A stretch of 57,082 nucleotides of DNA from Streptomyces sp. GC420 (GTDB lineage: Bacteria > Actinomycetota > Actinomycetes > Streptomycetales > Streptomycetaceae). The DNA is taken from assembly GCF_009916105.1 (NCBI RefSeq), contig NZ_JAAAXQ010000005.1:1-57082 (forward strand), given 5' to 3'. Each line of letters begins with the position of its first letter. Position 1 is the first letter of the stretch. Shown here piece after piece: positions 25,592 to 34,092 of the stretch. The notes below the pieces were generated by a model. That model made no database searches and was not told the DNA's origin. It saw only the letters and a list, made by a program, of their open reading frames with translations. The translations under genes and the position numbers were made by a program.

Positions 25592-26982
25592 CCGCCACCG
25601 AGCAGTTCTCCCCCGAGCCTCCCACCCCGGAAGTTCCCCTCGAGGTCATGCAGATCGCCGGCTGGACCGAGGGGACGGCGGCGGAACGCGACGCCCTGCT
25701 CGGCGGCTATCTGCGCACACTGGAACGGCTCACCGACCCGCGACTGCTTGAGGAATGCCTGGCGGTCGGCCTGCTGCACGACACGCCCGAGATACGCCGC
25801 CAGGCCCTCACGGCCGCCGTCGGGCTCAGCCCGGAACTGGCGGCCGAGGCCGTCGGATGGGCGCTGGCCGACCCGGACGAGACCGTGCGGGGGCCCGCAC
25901 TCGCGTCCCTGGCCGGGACCCCGGCCCTGCGGTCCGCGGGCGGCCCGTCGGCCCTCGGCGCCCTGCTGGCCGTACTCGGCCGGTCACCCGACCAGATCGC
26001 CGCGGGCGTCGGCAACTATGTGACGGTGGCGGACGCGCACGCACTCGCCTCGGCACGGACGCTGCTCGCCGACACGGCACTGGCCGGCACGGTCCTGGGC
26101 GACCTGCCCGTCCCGCTGTCGGCCGACCGGCTGCCCAGCCGGCTCTCCCTGGACGGGATGCGGCACGTCCCGTCCGGACGGCTGCGCCGCGGGACACGCC
26201 CCGGCCAGGAACGCTCCTGGGGCGACCCGGCCGAGCCGGCGGTGGACGAGGTCGTGGTGGAAGGGTTCTACCTGGACACCTGGCCGGTCACCAACGACGA
26301 GTACGACGCGTTCGTCGCCGACGTCGGTGCACACGGCCACCTGTGGTGCCATCCGGACGAGCCGAGGAACACCGATCACACACGCTCCACCGCCGACGAT
26401 CCGCGCTGCGCCGGTGACCACCCCGTGACCGGGGTCAGCTGGTACGACGCGGTCGCCTACGCCGACTGGTGCGGCAAGAGGCTGCCCACCGAGGACGAAT
26501 GGGAGCGGGCAGCGCGGGGCGACGACCACCGTCGTCACCCGTGGGGCGCGCAGTTCCGGCCGGACCGGGTGCGGGGCCTGCACTCGGTACTCGCGTGGGA
26601 CGGTGACACCGACCTGGACCGCCAGGCGTGGCTGCGCCGGCTCGCGGACCTGCGCGTCGCCGAGCCGCCCGCGCTGACCGGCCCGGTGAACGACCTGCCC
26701 GGCAACGAATCTCCCTTCGGAGTGCGGGACATGTGCGGCAACGTATGGGAGTGGACGTCCACCCGGTTCCTGGACGGCCTCCCGCTCCGGCCGCGCTTCG
26801 GCACGATGGACCCGGGCGACCTGTGGGGCGAGTGGTCGGCCGAGGTCAGCGTGCGCGGCGGGGCGTGGAGTTCACCTCCCGCGCTGCTCACCGCGGTGAG
26901 CCGGGCGGGAAAGACGCTGGTGACCAGAAGTCCGGAGATCGGGTTCCGCTGCGCGGTGAGCGAATCCGAGGCGCCGGAGTGA
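25588..26982 (+). CDS. FGE/SUMF1-family enzyme with N-terminal HEAT-like domain (second copy)
   Basis: 464 residues, ATG within the ATGA overlap with the dioxygenase. The plan is the same as the first copy: helical repeat region about 40-165 (LLEECLAVGLLHDTPEIRRQALTAAVGL), then an FGE domain about 185-460 with DTWPVTNDEYDAF, CHPDEPRNTDH, GDHPVTGVSWYDAVAYADW, GKRLPTEDEWERAARG, MCGNVWEWT and IGFRCAV. The active-site Cys pair is again missing (RGGAWSSPPALLTAVSRAG). The two copies are clearly paralogous but diverged, so they may act as a heteromer or on successive positions. No sulfatase gene is nearby, so formylglycine formation is unlikely. Confidence 0.85.
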   Translation: MTATEQFSPEPPTPEVPLEVMQIAGWTEGTAAERDALLGGYLRTLERLTDPRLLEECLAVGLLHDTPEIRRQALTAAVGLSPELAAEAVGWALADPDETVRGPALASLAGTPALRSAGGPSALGALLAVLGRSPDQIAAGVGNYVTVADAHALASARTLLADTALAGTVLGDLPVPLSADRLPSRLSLDGMRHVPSGRLRRGTRPGQERSWGDPAEPAVDEVVVEGFYLDTWPVTNDEYDAFVADVGAHGHLWCHPDEPRNTDHTRSTADDPRCAGDHPVTGVSWYDAVAYADWCGKRLPTEDEWERAARGDDHRRHPWGAQFRPDRVRGLHSVLAWDGDTDLDRQAWLRRLADLRVAEPPALTGPVNDLPGNESPFGVRDMCGNVWEWTSTRFLDGLPLRPRFGTMDPGDLWGEWSAEVSVRGGAWSSPPALLTAVSRAGKTLVTRSPEIGFRCAVSESEAPE

Positions 26983-28274
26983 CGACCGGAGCACGGCGGA
27001 TCCAGCGGGTGCTGCCCGAGGGCTACACCCGCTGTCTCGCCAACCCCGACTTCCGCCGGCTGCAGCCCGGCTTCCTGGTCTCCTTTCTCGGCGACGGCAT
27101 GAGCTTCGTCGGTGTGGCGTGGCTGGCCGTCGAACTGGCCGCTCCGGCCGACCGGTCCCTCGTGGTGGGGCTGGCCGTCGCCGCCTACAGCCTCCCCGCC
27201 GCGATCGGCTCGCTCACGCTGGGACGCTGGCTGAGCGGGCGCAACGCCAGGAGCCTGATCCTGCTGAACTCGCTCCTGCGCGGAGCCGTGTTCGCACTGA
27301 TCCCGGCCTTGTACTGGACGGGGCTGCTGGACGTCACGACCTACATCGCCCTGCTCGCGGTCTCCTCCGTCCTGCATGCCTGGGGGATCGCCGGCCGGCA
27401 GACGTTCGTCGCCGAGACCCTGCCGGCCGAGGACCGGCTGGCCGGCCACTCGCTGGTGGGCAGCCAGGAGCAGTTGTCGTTCATCACCGGACCGCCGCTG
27501 GCCGGTCTGGTGTCGGCCGCGTTCGGGCCGGCCGCGGTGCTGGCCGGTGACGCGGTCAGCTATCTCTACCTCGCCCTCGTGACGGCCCGGGTACGCGGCG
27601 ACAGCACCGTCGGCCGCCGTCCTGCGGTCCCGTTGCGGCGCAGCGGCAGGACCCTCGCCCGCCACCCGGAGCTGATGGGCCTGCTCGCGCTCACGTTCGT
27701 GTTCTACCTGCTTTACGGGCCGATCGAGGTGGCGGTCCCGGTTTTCGTGGCCGAGCGGATGGGCGGAGACCCCACCGTGCTGGGGTGGATCTGGGGCGCG
27801 TTCGGCGTCGGCGCGGTGATCGGGGCCCTGGCCGCCGGAACGCTGCGGCGGCTCCCGCTGTGGCCGACTGCGCTGGCCGTCGTGGCCGGTTGGGGTCTGG
27901 CGATCCTCCCCTTCGCACAGTTCGGTACGCTCGCCGCGGGAATCGCGGGCTTCGGCCTCGGCGGGCTGATCTACGCGCCCTACGGGCCGGTGACGATCAC
28001 CCTGCTGCAGCGGAAGGCGCCCGTCGATGAGCTGGTCAGCCTCAGCGCCTTCCGCAGCGCGATCCTGGTGATCGCGACTCCGCTGGGCGCGGTGCTCGGC
28101 GGGCCCCTGGTCGGCGCGCTCGGGGCGGCGGGCACGATTCGGCTGTCCGGCCTGACCACCGTCGGCCTCGCCGTCCTGGGCGCGGTCGTGATCCTGCTGG
28201 TACGGCTGCACCGGCACCGCGGGGCGCCGCAGGAACCCCCGGTGCCCGGCAAGCGGCACGTCGATCAGACCTGA
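26979..28274 (+). CDS. MFS exporter of the peptide/FGE cassette
   Basis: 431 residues from GTG 26979 in a GTGA overlap with the second FGE gene, the third such overlap in a row. Twelve hydrophobic segments are visible, beginning LVSFLGDGMSFVGVAWLAVEL and ending TTVGLAVLGAVVILLVRL, with the MFS loop-2/3 region GRWLSGRNARSLI. It resembles MFS_3/EntS-type drug exporters. Its coupling suggests it exports the product of the peptide cassette, or of the whole pathway. Confidence 0.88.
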   Translation: MTTGARRIQRVLPEGYTRCLANPDFRRLQPGFLVSFLGDGMSFVGVAWLAVELAAPADRSLVVGLAVAAYSLPAAIGSLTLGRWLSGRNARSLILLNSLLRGAVFALIPALYWTGLLDVTTYIALLAVSSVLHAWGIAGRQTFVAETLPAEDRLAGHSLVGSQEQLSFITGPPLAGLVSAAFGPAAVLAGDAVSYLYLALVTARVRGDSTVGRRPAVPLRRSGRTLARHPELMGLLALTFVFYLLYGPIEVAVPVFVAERMGGDPTVLGWIWGAFGVGAVIGALAAGTLRRLPLWPTALAVVAGWGLAILPFAQFGTLAAGIAGFGLGGLIYAPYGPVTITLLQRKAPVDELVSLSAFRSAILVIATPLGAVLGGPLVGALGAAGTIRLSGLTTVGLAVLGAVVILLVRLHRHRGAPQEPPVPGKRHVDQT

Positions 28275-28366
28275 GCAGCCTCCAGCAGGCCCCGCACCAC
28301 GCCGAGCGGCACCCGGCCGGGGCACGCCTCCTCACCACTGCACCGGCGCGGCGCGTCCCCGCACAG

Positions 28367-28409
28367 TGCACCCGTCCTCGACCGGGACCGAACAGACCCA
28401 TGCCAGGCT
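28367..28409 (+). promoter_or_regulatory. SARP-type promoter of the F420/PPOX-family gene
   Basis: Heptamers TGCACCC (28367), TCGACCG (28378) and CGAACAG (28389) are 11 bp apart; the last ends 8 bp before CAGGCT (28404-28409), the inferred -10. This segment and 29044-29086 are clearly homologous over more than 40 bp. Confidence 0.55.
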
Positions 28410-28477
28410 GCGAGGACAGCGCACCGGCGCCGCGACCTCGACATCGTCATTCTCAGCGCCAGGGACAAGGAGCGGTG

Positions 28478-28981
28478 ATGAAACTCGGGCAGGACGAGAT
28501 GCGAAGCCGGTTCGAGCGGGAGCGAGTCGTCCGGGTGGCCACGGTCGACGAGCGCGGGCGCGCCCATGTGGTGCCGGTCATATTCGTGGTCGACGGCGAC
28601 ACCTTCTACTCACCGACCGACAAGCCGAAGAGCCGGAATCCGCGGCCCAAGCGGCTGCGCAACCTGGACCACGACCCACGGGTCACGGTCCTGGCCGACG
28701 TCTACGACGAGGACTGGCTGAACGCGTGGTGGGTACGGCTGCGCGGCACCGGCCGGGTGGTCGACGAGAGCCCGGAGCGCACGCATGCGCTCGGCCTGCT
28801 GGACCGGAAGTACGGGCAGTTCGACGGCCCCCGGTACCTCGAGGACGGCGGACCGGTGCTGGCGGTCGACGTCAAGGACTGGCTCGGCTGGGCGTTCAGC
28901 GATCGATCCGCGGAAGCCGGCCGGCGGCGGCCCTGGCACAACCGGCCCTGGCACAACCGGCCGTGGCGGCGGTCCCGGTGA
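28478..28981 (+). CDS. PPOX-class split-barrel (probably F420-dependent, Rv0121-like) protein
   Basis: 167 residues, ATG 28478 with AAGGAG upstream. The domain FERERVVRVATVDERGRAHVVPVIFVVDGDTFYSPTD followed by NLDHDPRVTVLADVYDEDWLNAWWVRLRGTGRV matches the Rv0121-type PPOX group, thought to bind F420. It may reduce a quinone or other pathway intermediate, or act in detoxification. Oddity: the C terminus is RRRPWHNRPWHNRPWRRSR, produced by two perfect copies of a 15-bp repeat plus a partial third at 28931-28966, a recent expansion outside the fold. Confidence 0.8.
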   Translation: MKLGQDEMRSRFERERVVRVATVDERGRAHVVPVIFVVDGDTFYSPTDKPKSRNPRPKRLRNLDHDPRVTVLADVYDEDWLNAWWVRLRGTGRVVDESPERTHALGLLDRKYGQFDGPRYLEDGGPVLAVDVKDWLGWAFSDRSAEAGRRRPWHNRPWHNRPWRRSR

Positions 28982-29043
28982 CCGGCGTGCGGTGCTCGTA
29001 GAGTTCGCGCCGGCCACCGGCCGCCGTCGGCGGTCTCGCGGAG

Positions 29044-29086
29044 TCCACCCGTCCTTGACCGGAGTTGGACAGACCCTTGCCATGCT
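29044..29086 (+). promoter_or_regulatory. SARP-type promoter of the flavin monooxygenase gene
   Basis: Heptamers TCCACCC (29044), TTGACCG (29055) and TGGACAG (29066) are 11 bp apart, the last ending 8 bp before CATGCT (29081-29086). Spacing and sequence match the promoter at 28367. Confidence 0.55.
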
Positions 29087-29179
29087 GCGAGCAGTATCAA
29101 GCCCGGCAAATACGGCAGTTCCCGCTCCCGATACGCAACGCCGGTGCGGGTCTGTCTGTCACCTTCCGAAAGGACGAAC

Positions 29180-30931
29180 ATGGGATCAGTCGAGGTTCCG
29201 GTCCTGATCGTGGGCGGCGGCGGATGTGGTTTGTCCGCCTCCGTTTTCCTGTCCGACCAGGGCGTCGATCATCTGCTGGTGGAACGGCACCCGGACACAT
29301 CGAGGGTTCCGAAGGCGCACTATCTCAACCAGCGCACGATGGAGATCTTCCGCCAGCACGGAATCGCCGGGGACGTGCTCGCGCAGGCGGCGCCGCTGGA
29401 GAAGTTCGGCAAGGTGCGCTGGCAGACCACGCTCGCGGGCGACGGGCCGCTGGACCGGCGCCTGATCCACGAGATGGACGCCTTCGGCGGCGGTGAGCTG
29501 CGCGAGAGCTACGCCGCGGCCGGGCCCGTCCTGCCCGCCAAGCTGCCGCAGATGTGGCTGGAGCCGATCCTGCGCCGCCACGCGGAGGAGCGCAATCCCG
29601 GGCGGATCCTCTTCCACCACGAGGTGACCGCCTTCCGCGACGAGGGCGACCACGTCGTCGCCGAGGTGCGCAACGCGGAGACCGGCGAGACCACCACGGT
29701 CACCTCGCAGTACCTCATCGGCGCCGACGGCGGCCGCATGGTCGGAGCCGCGGCCGGCATCGAGATGCAGGGCCCGCCCGGACTGGTCAACACCACGACC
29801 GCGTACTTCTCCGCCGATCTGTCCCAGTGGTGGCAGGAGGGCACGCTCATCACGCACTTCCTCAGCCCCGAGGACCCCGACCTGTCCAGCAACCTCATCG
29901 AGATGGGGCCGAGCTGGGGCAAGGACTGCGAGCAGTGGGGCCTGCACTTCGCCCCCGGCCCGCCCGGACGCTGGGACGAGGAGACGGTCGTCCCCCGGAT
30001 CCGCGAACTCCTGCGCCTGCCCGACCTGGAAGTGACCGTGCACAAGGTGACGGACTGGATCGTGCACGCGCACCTCGCCGACCGCTACCGGGCCGGCCGG
30101 GTGCTGATCGCCGGTGACGCCGCACACCGCCAGCCCCCCGCCGTCGGACTCGGCCTCAACACCGGCATCCAGGACGTGCACAACCTCGCGTGGAAGCTGG
30201 CCGCCGTGCTCGGCGGCCGCGCGGCCGACAGCCTGATCGACACCTACGAGGCCGAACGCCGGCCCGTGGGCCGGGAGAACGTCGACTGGGCGGTGTCCGC
30301 CGCCACCCACCACCAGGCGGTCATCGACGCCATCGGCGCCGGCCACAACATCCCGGCGGGGCGCCGCAAGCAGCGGCTCGAGGCGTACTTCGACCCGTCC
30401 CCGCTCGGCGACACCGTGCGGGCACGCGCCCTGGAGATCTTCCACACCCACCGCGCGGGATGCCAGTCGCTCGACATGGAGATCGGCTTCTCCTACGAGG
30501 ACGGCGCGCTCGTCCCGGACGGCAGCGCGCGCCCGGCCCGCGTCCCCATGCGCGACGAGCACCGGCCGACGACCCGCCCCGGGCACCGGCTGCCGCACGC
30601 CTGGATCACCCGGGACGGCCGGCGCCTGTCCACTCTCGACCTCACCGGCAGGAACGGCTTCACGCTGATCACGGGCCCGGAGGGGACGCCGTGGTGCGAG
30701 GCGGCCGCGCGGGTGGCGGAGAAGTTCTCGGTCCGGATCGCCGCGGCCCGCATCGGCGCCGGCGCCGAGTACGCCGACGTGGACGGCGGGTGGGAGGCCG
30801 TCCGGGAGATCACCGGCGCCGGCGCGGTCCTGGTGCGTCCCGACCAGCACGTCGCCTGGCGCGGCACGGGCGCAGGCGAGGACCCGGAGCAGGTTCTGGC
30901 GGAGGTGTTCGCCGCTCTGCTGGATCGCTGA
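29180..30931 (+). CDS. FAD-dependent aromatic monooxygenase (PheA/TfdB-like), copy A
   Basis: 583 residues, ATG 29180 with GAAAGGACG upstream. FAD-binding GxGxxG appears as VLIVGGGGCGLSASVF near residue 7, the DG motif as YLIGADGGRMVG near 178 and the GD motif as RVLIAGDAAHRQPPAVGLGLNTGIQD near 311. A thioredoxin-like C-terminal domain runs from about 430. Group A hydroxylases of this class hydroxylate or cleave rings in angucycline and anthracycline pathways. Unlike the two related genes at 32542-35577 it is longer and transcribed from its own SARP-type promoter. The position it oxidises cannot be inferred. Confidence 0.88.
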   Translation: MGSVEVPVLIVGGGGCGLSASVFLSDQGVDHLLVERHPDTSRVPKAHYLNQRTMEIFRQHGIAGDVLAQAAPLEKFGKVRWQTTLAGDGPLDRRLIHEMDAFGGGELRESYAAAGPVLPAKLPQMWLEPILRRHAEERNPGRILFHHEVTAFRDEGDHVVAEVRNAETGETTTVTSQYLIGADGGRMVGAAAGIEMQGPPGLVNTTTAYFSADLSQWWQEGTLITHFLSPEDPDLSSNLIEMGPSWGKDCEQWGLHFAPGPPGRWDEETVVPRIRELLRLPDLEVTVHKVTDWIVHAHLADRYRAGRVLIAGDAAHRQPPAVGLGLNTGIQDVHNLAWKLAAVLGGRAADSLIDTYEAERRPVGRENVDWAVSAATHHQAVIDAIGAGHNIPAGRRKQRLEAYFDPSPLGDTVRARALEIFHTHRAGCQSLDMEIGFSYEDGALVPDGSARPARVPMRDEHRPTTRPGHRLPHAWITRDGRRLSTLDLTGRNGFTLITGPEGTPWCEAAARVAEKFSVRIAAARIGAGAEYADVDGGWEAVREITGAGAVLVRPDQHVAWRGTGAGEDPEQVLAEVFAALLDR

Positions 30932-30950
30932 CCGCGCGAGGGGAAACGAG

Positions 30951-30985
30951 AAGTGGCCGTGCCCGACGACCGGGCACGGCCACTT
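30951..30985. terminator. Bidirectional hairpin terminator
   Basis: A 15-bp perfect stem (AAGTGGCCGTGCCCG and complement) with loop ACGAC lies between convergent genes ending at 30931 and 31005. Confidence 0.85.
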
Positions 30986-31004
30986 CCGTGTTCTCGGGGA
31001 CCCC

Positions 31005-32483
31005 TCAGGCTCCGACCGCCACCGAACCGGCCGCGGTGTTCTCCCTCACCCAGGCGAGGACCTGGTCGGCGGCCTTGCGCGCGGAGGCCATGCACACACC
31101 GACGCCCACACCGTCGTACAGGGCGCCGCACACCGCGAGCCCGGGCTGGGCGGCCACCGCCTCACGGATGCGCCGCACCCGCTCCAGGTGGCCGACGGTG
31201 TACTGCGGCAGGGCGTCCTCCCACCGGCTCACCCGGGTCGCCACCGGGACGCCGCTCACGCCGGTGGCCTCGGCCAGCTCGGCCGCCGCCAGCGCGACGA
31301 GATCGGCGTCGTCGCGCCGCAGCAGGTGCTCCTCGCCCAATCGCCCGATCGAGCAGCGGACGATCTCCACCTCGCCCGCCAGGTGCGGCCACTTCACGGT
31401 CGTGAACGTGACCTCCTTGACCGCCTTCCCCTCCACCGCGGGCACCCGGTACCCGGCGTAGCCGCGGCCGGAGAGCCCGCCGGGGAACGCCGCGCGGGGG
31501 TAGGCGAGCGTGACCATCGCCACGCTCGAGTACGGCACCCCGGCGAGCGCCGCCACGGCGGAGGCGGTCCCGGGGACCCCGGCGAGCAGGTCGCTCGCGG
31601 GGCCGGCCGGAACGGCCACGACGACGGCGTCCGCGTCGATGTACTCCGGGCCGGTGACCGGGCCCACGGTCACCCGCCAGCCGCCCGCGCCGCGCGTGAG
31701 CCCCGTGACGGGGGCGCCGGTGCGCACGGACGCGTCCGGCGCGGCCGCCAGCACCTCCCGCACGAGCACGGGGGGCAGCGAGCCGAACCCGCCGTCGAGG
31801 GTCGCGACGCTCACGGGCGGCGGCTTCTCCCCCTCCGCGAGCCGGGGCGTCAGCGAACCCGCCGCGTCCGCGAGCGAGACGTGCGCGCGGGACGCCTTGG
31901 CCAGCGGCGTCAGCGTCGCCTCGAACGACAGGTCCTCGGCACGGCCGGAGAACACACCGGCGAGGAACGGATCGACGAGGCGGTCCACGACCTCCTGGCC
32001 CAGGCGCCCGGCGACATAGGACGCGACCGAGACGTCGCCGTCCCGGTCGAACGCCGGCAGCACCAGGTCCTGCCGTGCCCGGTCCAGTCCCGCCGCGGAC
32101 AGCACACCGGACCTGCCGAGGTCGTCCATGTCGCAGGGCACGCCCATGAACTGGCGGTCGGGCTGCTGCCGGATCCCGCCCCCGGTCCAGATCGCCGAGG
32201 CGGTGACGCCCGCCGACATGATCCGGTCGCCGAGCCCGGCGTCCTTGATCAGCCCGGTGGTCCTGCGCCGGTTGGCGTACAGCGACTCGGCACCCTCGTC
32301 GACCGCGACCCCCGCCACCTCGGAGACCGACAGCTTCCCGCCGAGCCGGGACGATCCCTCCAGGACCGTCACCCGGACCGGCTCGTTGCGGAGATGGAAC
32401 GCCGCCGCCAGTCCCGCGATACCACCCCCGATGATGACCACATGGCGCTTTCCACTCACCCGATCCCGTTCGGTGCCAGCCAT
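31005..32483 (-). CDS. Protoporphyrinogen/coproporphyrinogen oxidase-like flavoprotein (HemY family)
   Basis: 492 residues, ATG 32483 with GGTGG upstream. It begins KRHVVIIGGGIAGLAAAFHLRNE (FAD dinucleotide motif) with SSRLGGKLSV; the C terminus AVCGALYDGVGVGVCMASARKAADQVL is the family's FAD-closing segment. It is the usual length of HemY/CgoX. A haem gene is unexpected among tailoring oxygenases and no other haem gene is nearby. It may be a product-insensitive second copy, a haem-supply gene for oxidases elsewhere in the cluster, or a repurposed aromatising oxidase. The family call is solid; the role is open. Confidence 0.82.
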   Translation of the reverse strand: MAGTERDRVSGKRHVVIIGGGIAGLAAAFHLRNEPVRVTVLEGSSRLGGKLSVSEVAGVAVDEGAESLYANRRRTTGLIKDAGLGDRIMSAGVTASAIWTGGGIRQQPDRQFMGVPCDMDDLGRSGVLSAAGLDRARQDLVLPAFDRDGDVSVASYVAGRLGQEVVDRLVDPFLAGVFSGRAEDLSFEATLTPLAKASRAHVSLADAAGSLTPRLAEGEKPPPVSVATLDGGFGSLPPVLVREVLAAAPDASVRTGAPVTGLTRGAGGWRVTVGPVTGPEYIDADAVVVAVPAGPASDLLAGVPGTASAVAALAGVPYSSVAMVTLAYPRAAFPGGLSGRGYAGYRVPAVEGKAVKEVTFTTVKWPHLAGEVEIVRCSIGRLGEEHLLRRDDADLVALAAAELAEATGVSGVPVATRVSRWEDALPQYTVGHLERVRRIREAVAAQPGLAVCGALYDGVGVGVCMASARKAADQVLAWVRENTAAGSVAVGA

Positions 32484-32541
32484 TCCACCAGATCCTTCGC
32501 GGTTAGTGCCGTAGAGGCCGCCTCGTCGACGGCGCCCGGCG

Positions 32542-34059
32542 TCAAGACAGGTCCTGGCAGTCTGGCCGGGGGCCCCGGCCCCCCGGTCGAGAGTGCCTAG
32601 AGGGCCGGTGGCCGGTGCCGAACCAGCGCTCGAGGGCCTGGGTGAGGTCGTCGGTGCTGCCGGGGGAGGTCCAGGCGACGTAGCCGTCGGGGCGGACGAG
32701 GACCGCGTCGAGTGCGGGGTCGTGGCCGGTGGTCCAGGTTGCGGTGATGACGTCGATCCGGTCGGTGTGGTGCCGGGCGGGGTGTCCGGTGGCGTCGTCG
32801 GTGGTGATGAGCAGGCCGTGTCCGGTGTGCAGGAGGTCGGCGACGCGGGTGCGGGTGCCGTCGGGCAGGGTGAGTCCGCGCTCGGGCGGCATGCGCCGGC
32901 CGAGCAGCGGGTGGTCGCCCTTGCCCAGGTCGTAGCGGACACCGAGATTGCTCAGCATCCCGGCGACGTACTCGGCGGCGTCCTTGTGGGCCAGCAGCTC
33001 ACCCATGACCTCGCGGACCGGATCCATGTCCTCCCCGGTCAGCCGCAGTTCGATCGCCGCACGGGCGTTGCGCGCCAACTGCTCGCCCACGGGGTGGCGT
33101 TCGGCGTGGTAGGTGTCCAGCAGGCCCTCCGGGGCCCAGCCCCTGACCGCCGCCGCCAGCTTCCAGCCGAGGTTTACCGCGTCCTGGACACCCACGCTCA
33201 GCCCCTGCGCCATGGCCGGGGGCTGCACGTGCGCGGCGTCGCCCGCCAGGAACACCCGGCCGCGCCGGTACTCGGCGGCGGCCCGTGAGGCGTCGGTGAA
33301 GCAGCTGATCCAGCGGCACTGTCCGTGGTGGATGGACTCGCCGGTGAGCCGCTGCCAGGCGTCGGCGAGGTCGCAGTAGGTGAGGGAGGCGCGATCGCGC
33401 GGCGGCGTCCCGGCCTCGTGGACGACGACCCGGGTGACGCCGTTCTCCAGGTCCATCGCCATGACCATGCTGCCGCCCGGCAGGTTCTCGCCGATGCGCC
33501 GCCTGCGTGTGTCGATCCCGGTGACGTCGGCCGTGAGGAAGCCGCGCCGGCCGTCGGAGCCGGGGAAGCCGATTCCGGCGAGTTTACGCACGGTGCTGCG
33601 CCCGCCGTCGCAGCCGACCAGGTAGGCGGCGCTCTCCTCGGCGGGGCCGCCGGGGCCGTCTACGGTCACCACGACACCGTCGGCGCTCTGGCGGAAAGCG
33701 GTCACCCGGTAGCCGCGCAGGATCGGCACGCCGAGCCCGCTCACCCAGTCCTCCAGCATCCGCTCGGTGCGGAACTGGGGGACCCCCCGGTGCCCGTGGT
33801 GGTCCTCCGCCAGCAGCGCCAGGTCGATCGGCACCCCGCCGAAGTGGCTGTCGGCGGGCTCGGTGCCGCCGAGCCTGCCGAGCAGGCCCCGCTGGTCGAA
33901 GCACTCGGCGGCGCGTTTGGTGAAGCTCGCGCCGCGCGACTCCCGGGGCGGGGCGGGGAGCCTCTCGTAGACGGCGACGTCCACGCCGCCGAGCTTGAGT
34001 TCGCCCGCCGTCATCAGCCCGACCGGGCCCGCGCCCACGACGATGACATCCCTGGCCAT
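32542..34059 (-). CDS. FAD-dependent aromatic monooxygenase (PgaE/MtmOIV-like), copy B
   Basis: 505 residues, ATG 34059 with GAGAGGAACG upstream. DVIVVGAGPVGLMTAGEL carries the FAD motif, YLVGCDGGRSTVRKLAGI the DG motif and RVFLAGDAAHVQPPAMAQGLSVGVQD the GD motif. Similar enzymes (PgaE, CabE, JadH, OxyS) hydroxylate angucycline and related rings. It lies 33 bp downstream of copy C in the same operon. The last 336 bp before its tail are identical to copy C except for one base, while the rest is much more diverged, so this 3' part was recently homogenised. The final 20-odd residues differ from copy C. Confidence 0.9.
   Translation of the reverse strand: MARDVIVVGAGPVGLMTAGELKLGGVDVAVYERLPAPPRESRGASFTKRAAECFDQRGLLGRLGGTEPADSHFGGVPIDLALLAEDHHGHRGVPQFRTERMLEDWVSGLGVPILRGYRVTAFRQSADGVVVTVDGPGGPAEESAAYLVGCDGGRSTVRKLAGIGFPGSDGRRGFLTADVTGIDTRRRRIGENLPGGSMVMAMDLENGVTRVVVHEAGTPPRDRASLTYCDLADAWQRLTGESIHHGQCRWISCFTDASRAAAEYRRGRVFLAGDAAHVQPPAMAQGLSVGVQDAVNLGWKLAAAVRGWAPEGLLDTYHAERHPVGEQLARNARAAIELRLTGEDMDPVREVMGELLAHKDAAEYVAGMLSNLGVRYDLGKGDHPLLGRRMPPERGLTLPDGTRTRVADLLHTGHGLLITTDDATGHPARHHTDRIDVITATWTTGHDPALDAVLVRPDGYVAWTSPGSTDDLTQALERWFGTGHRPSRHSRPGGRGPRPDCQDLS
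32611..32946. repeat. Direct repeat shared by adjacent monooxygenase genes (first copy)
   Basis: 336 bp are repeated at 34120-34455 (offset 1509) with a single difference (T at 32798, C at 34307). Identity stops abruptly at both ends. A second identical patch of about 80-95 bp with one difference follows at 33092-33186 against 34601-34695. Confidence 0.9.
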
Positions 34060-34092
34060 GTGTTCGTTCCTCTCCGATCGACGGCGCCGGGC

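Noticed and set aside
23406-26982. Formylglycine-generating enzymes for sulfatase maturation
   Set aside because: Both lack the active-site Cys pair, and no sulfatase or CxPxR-bearing protein is encoded nearby.
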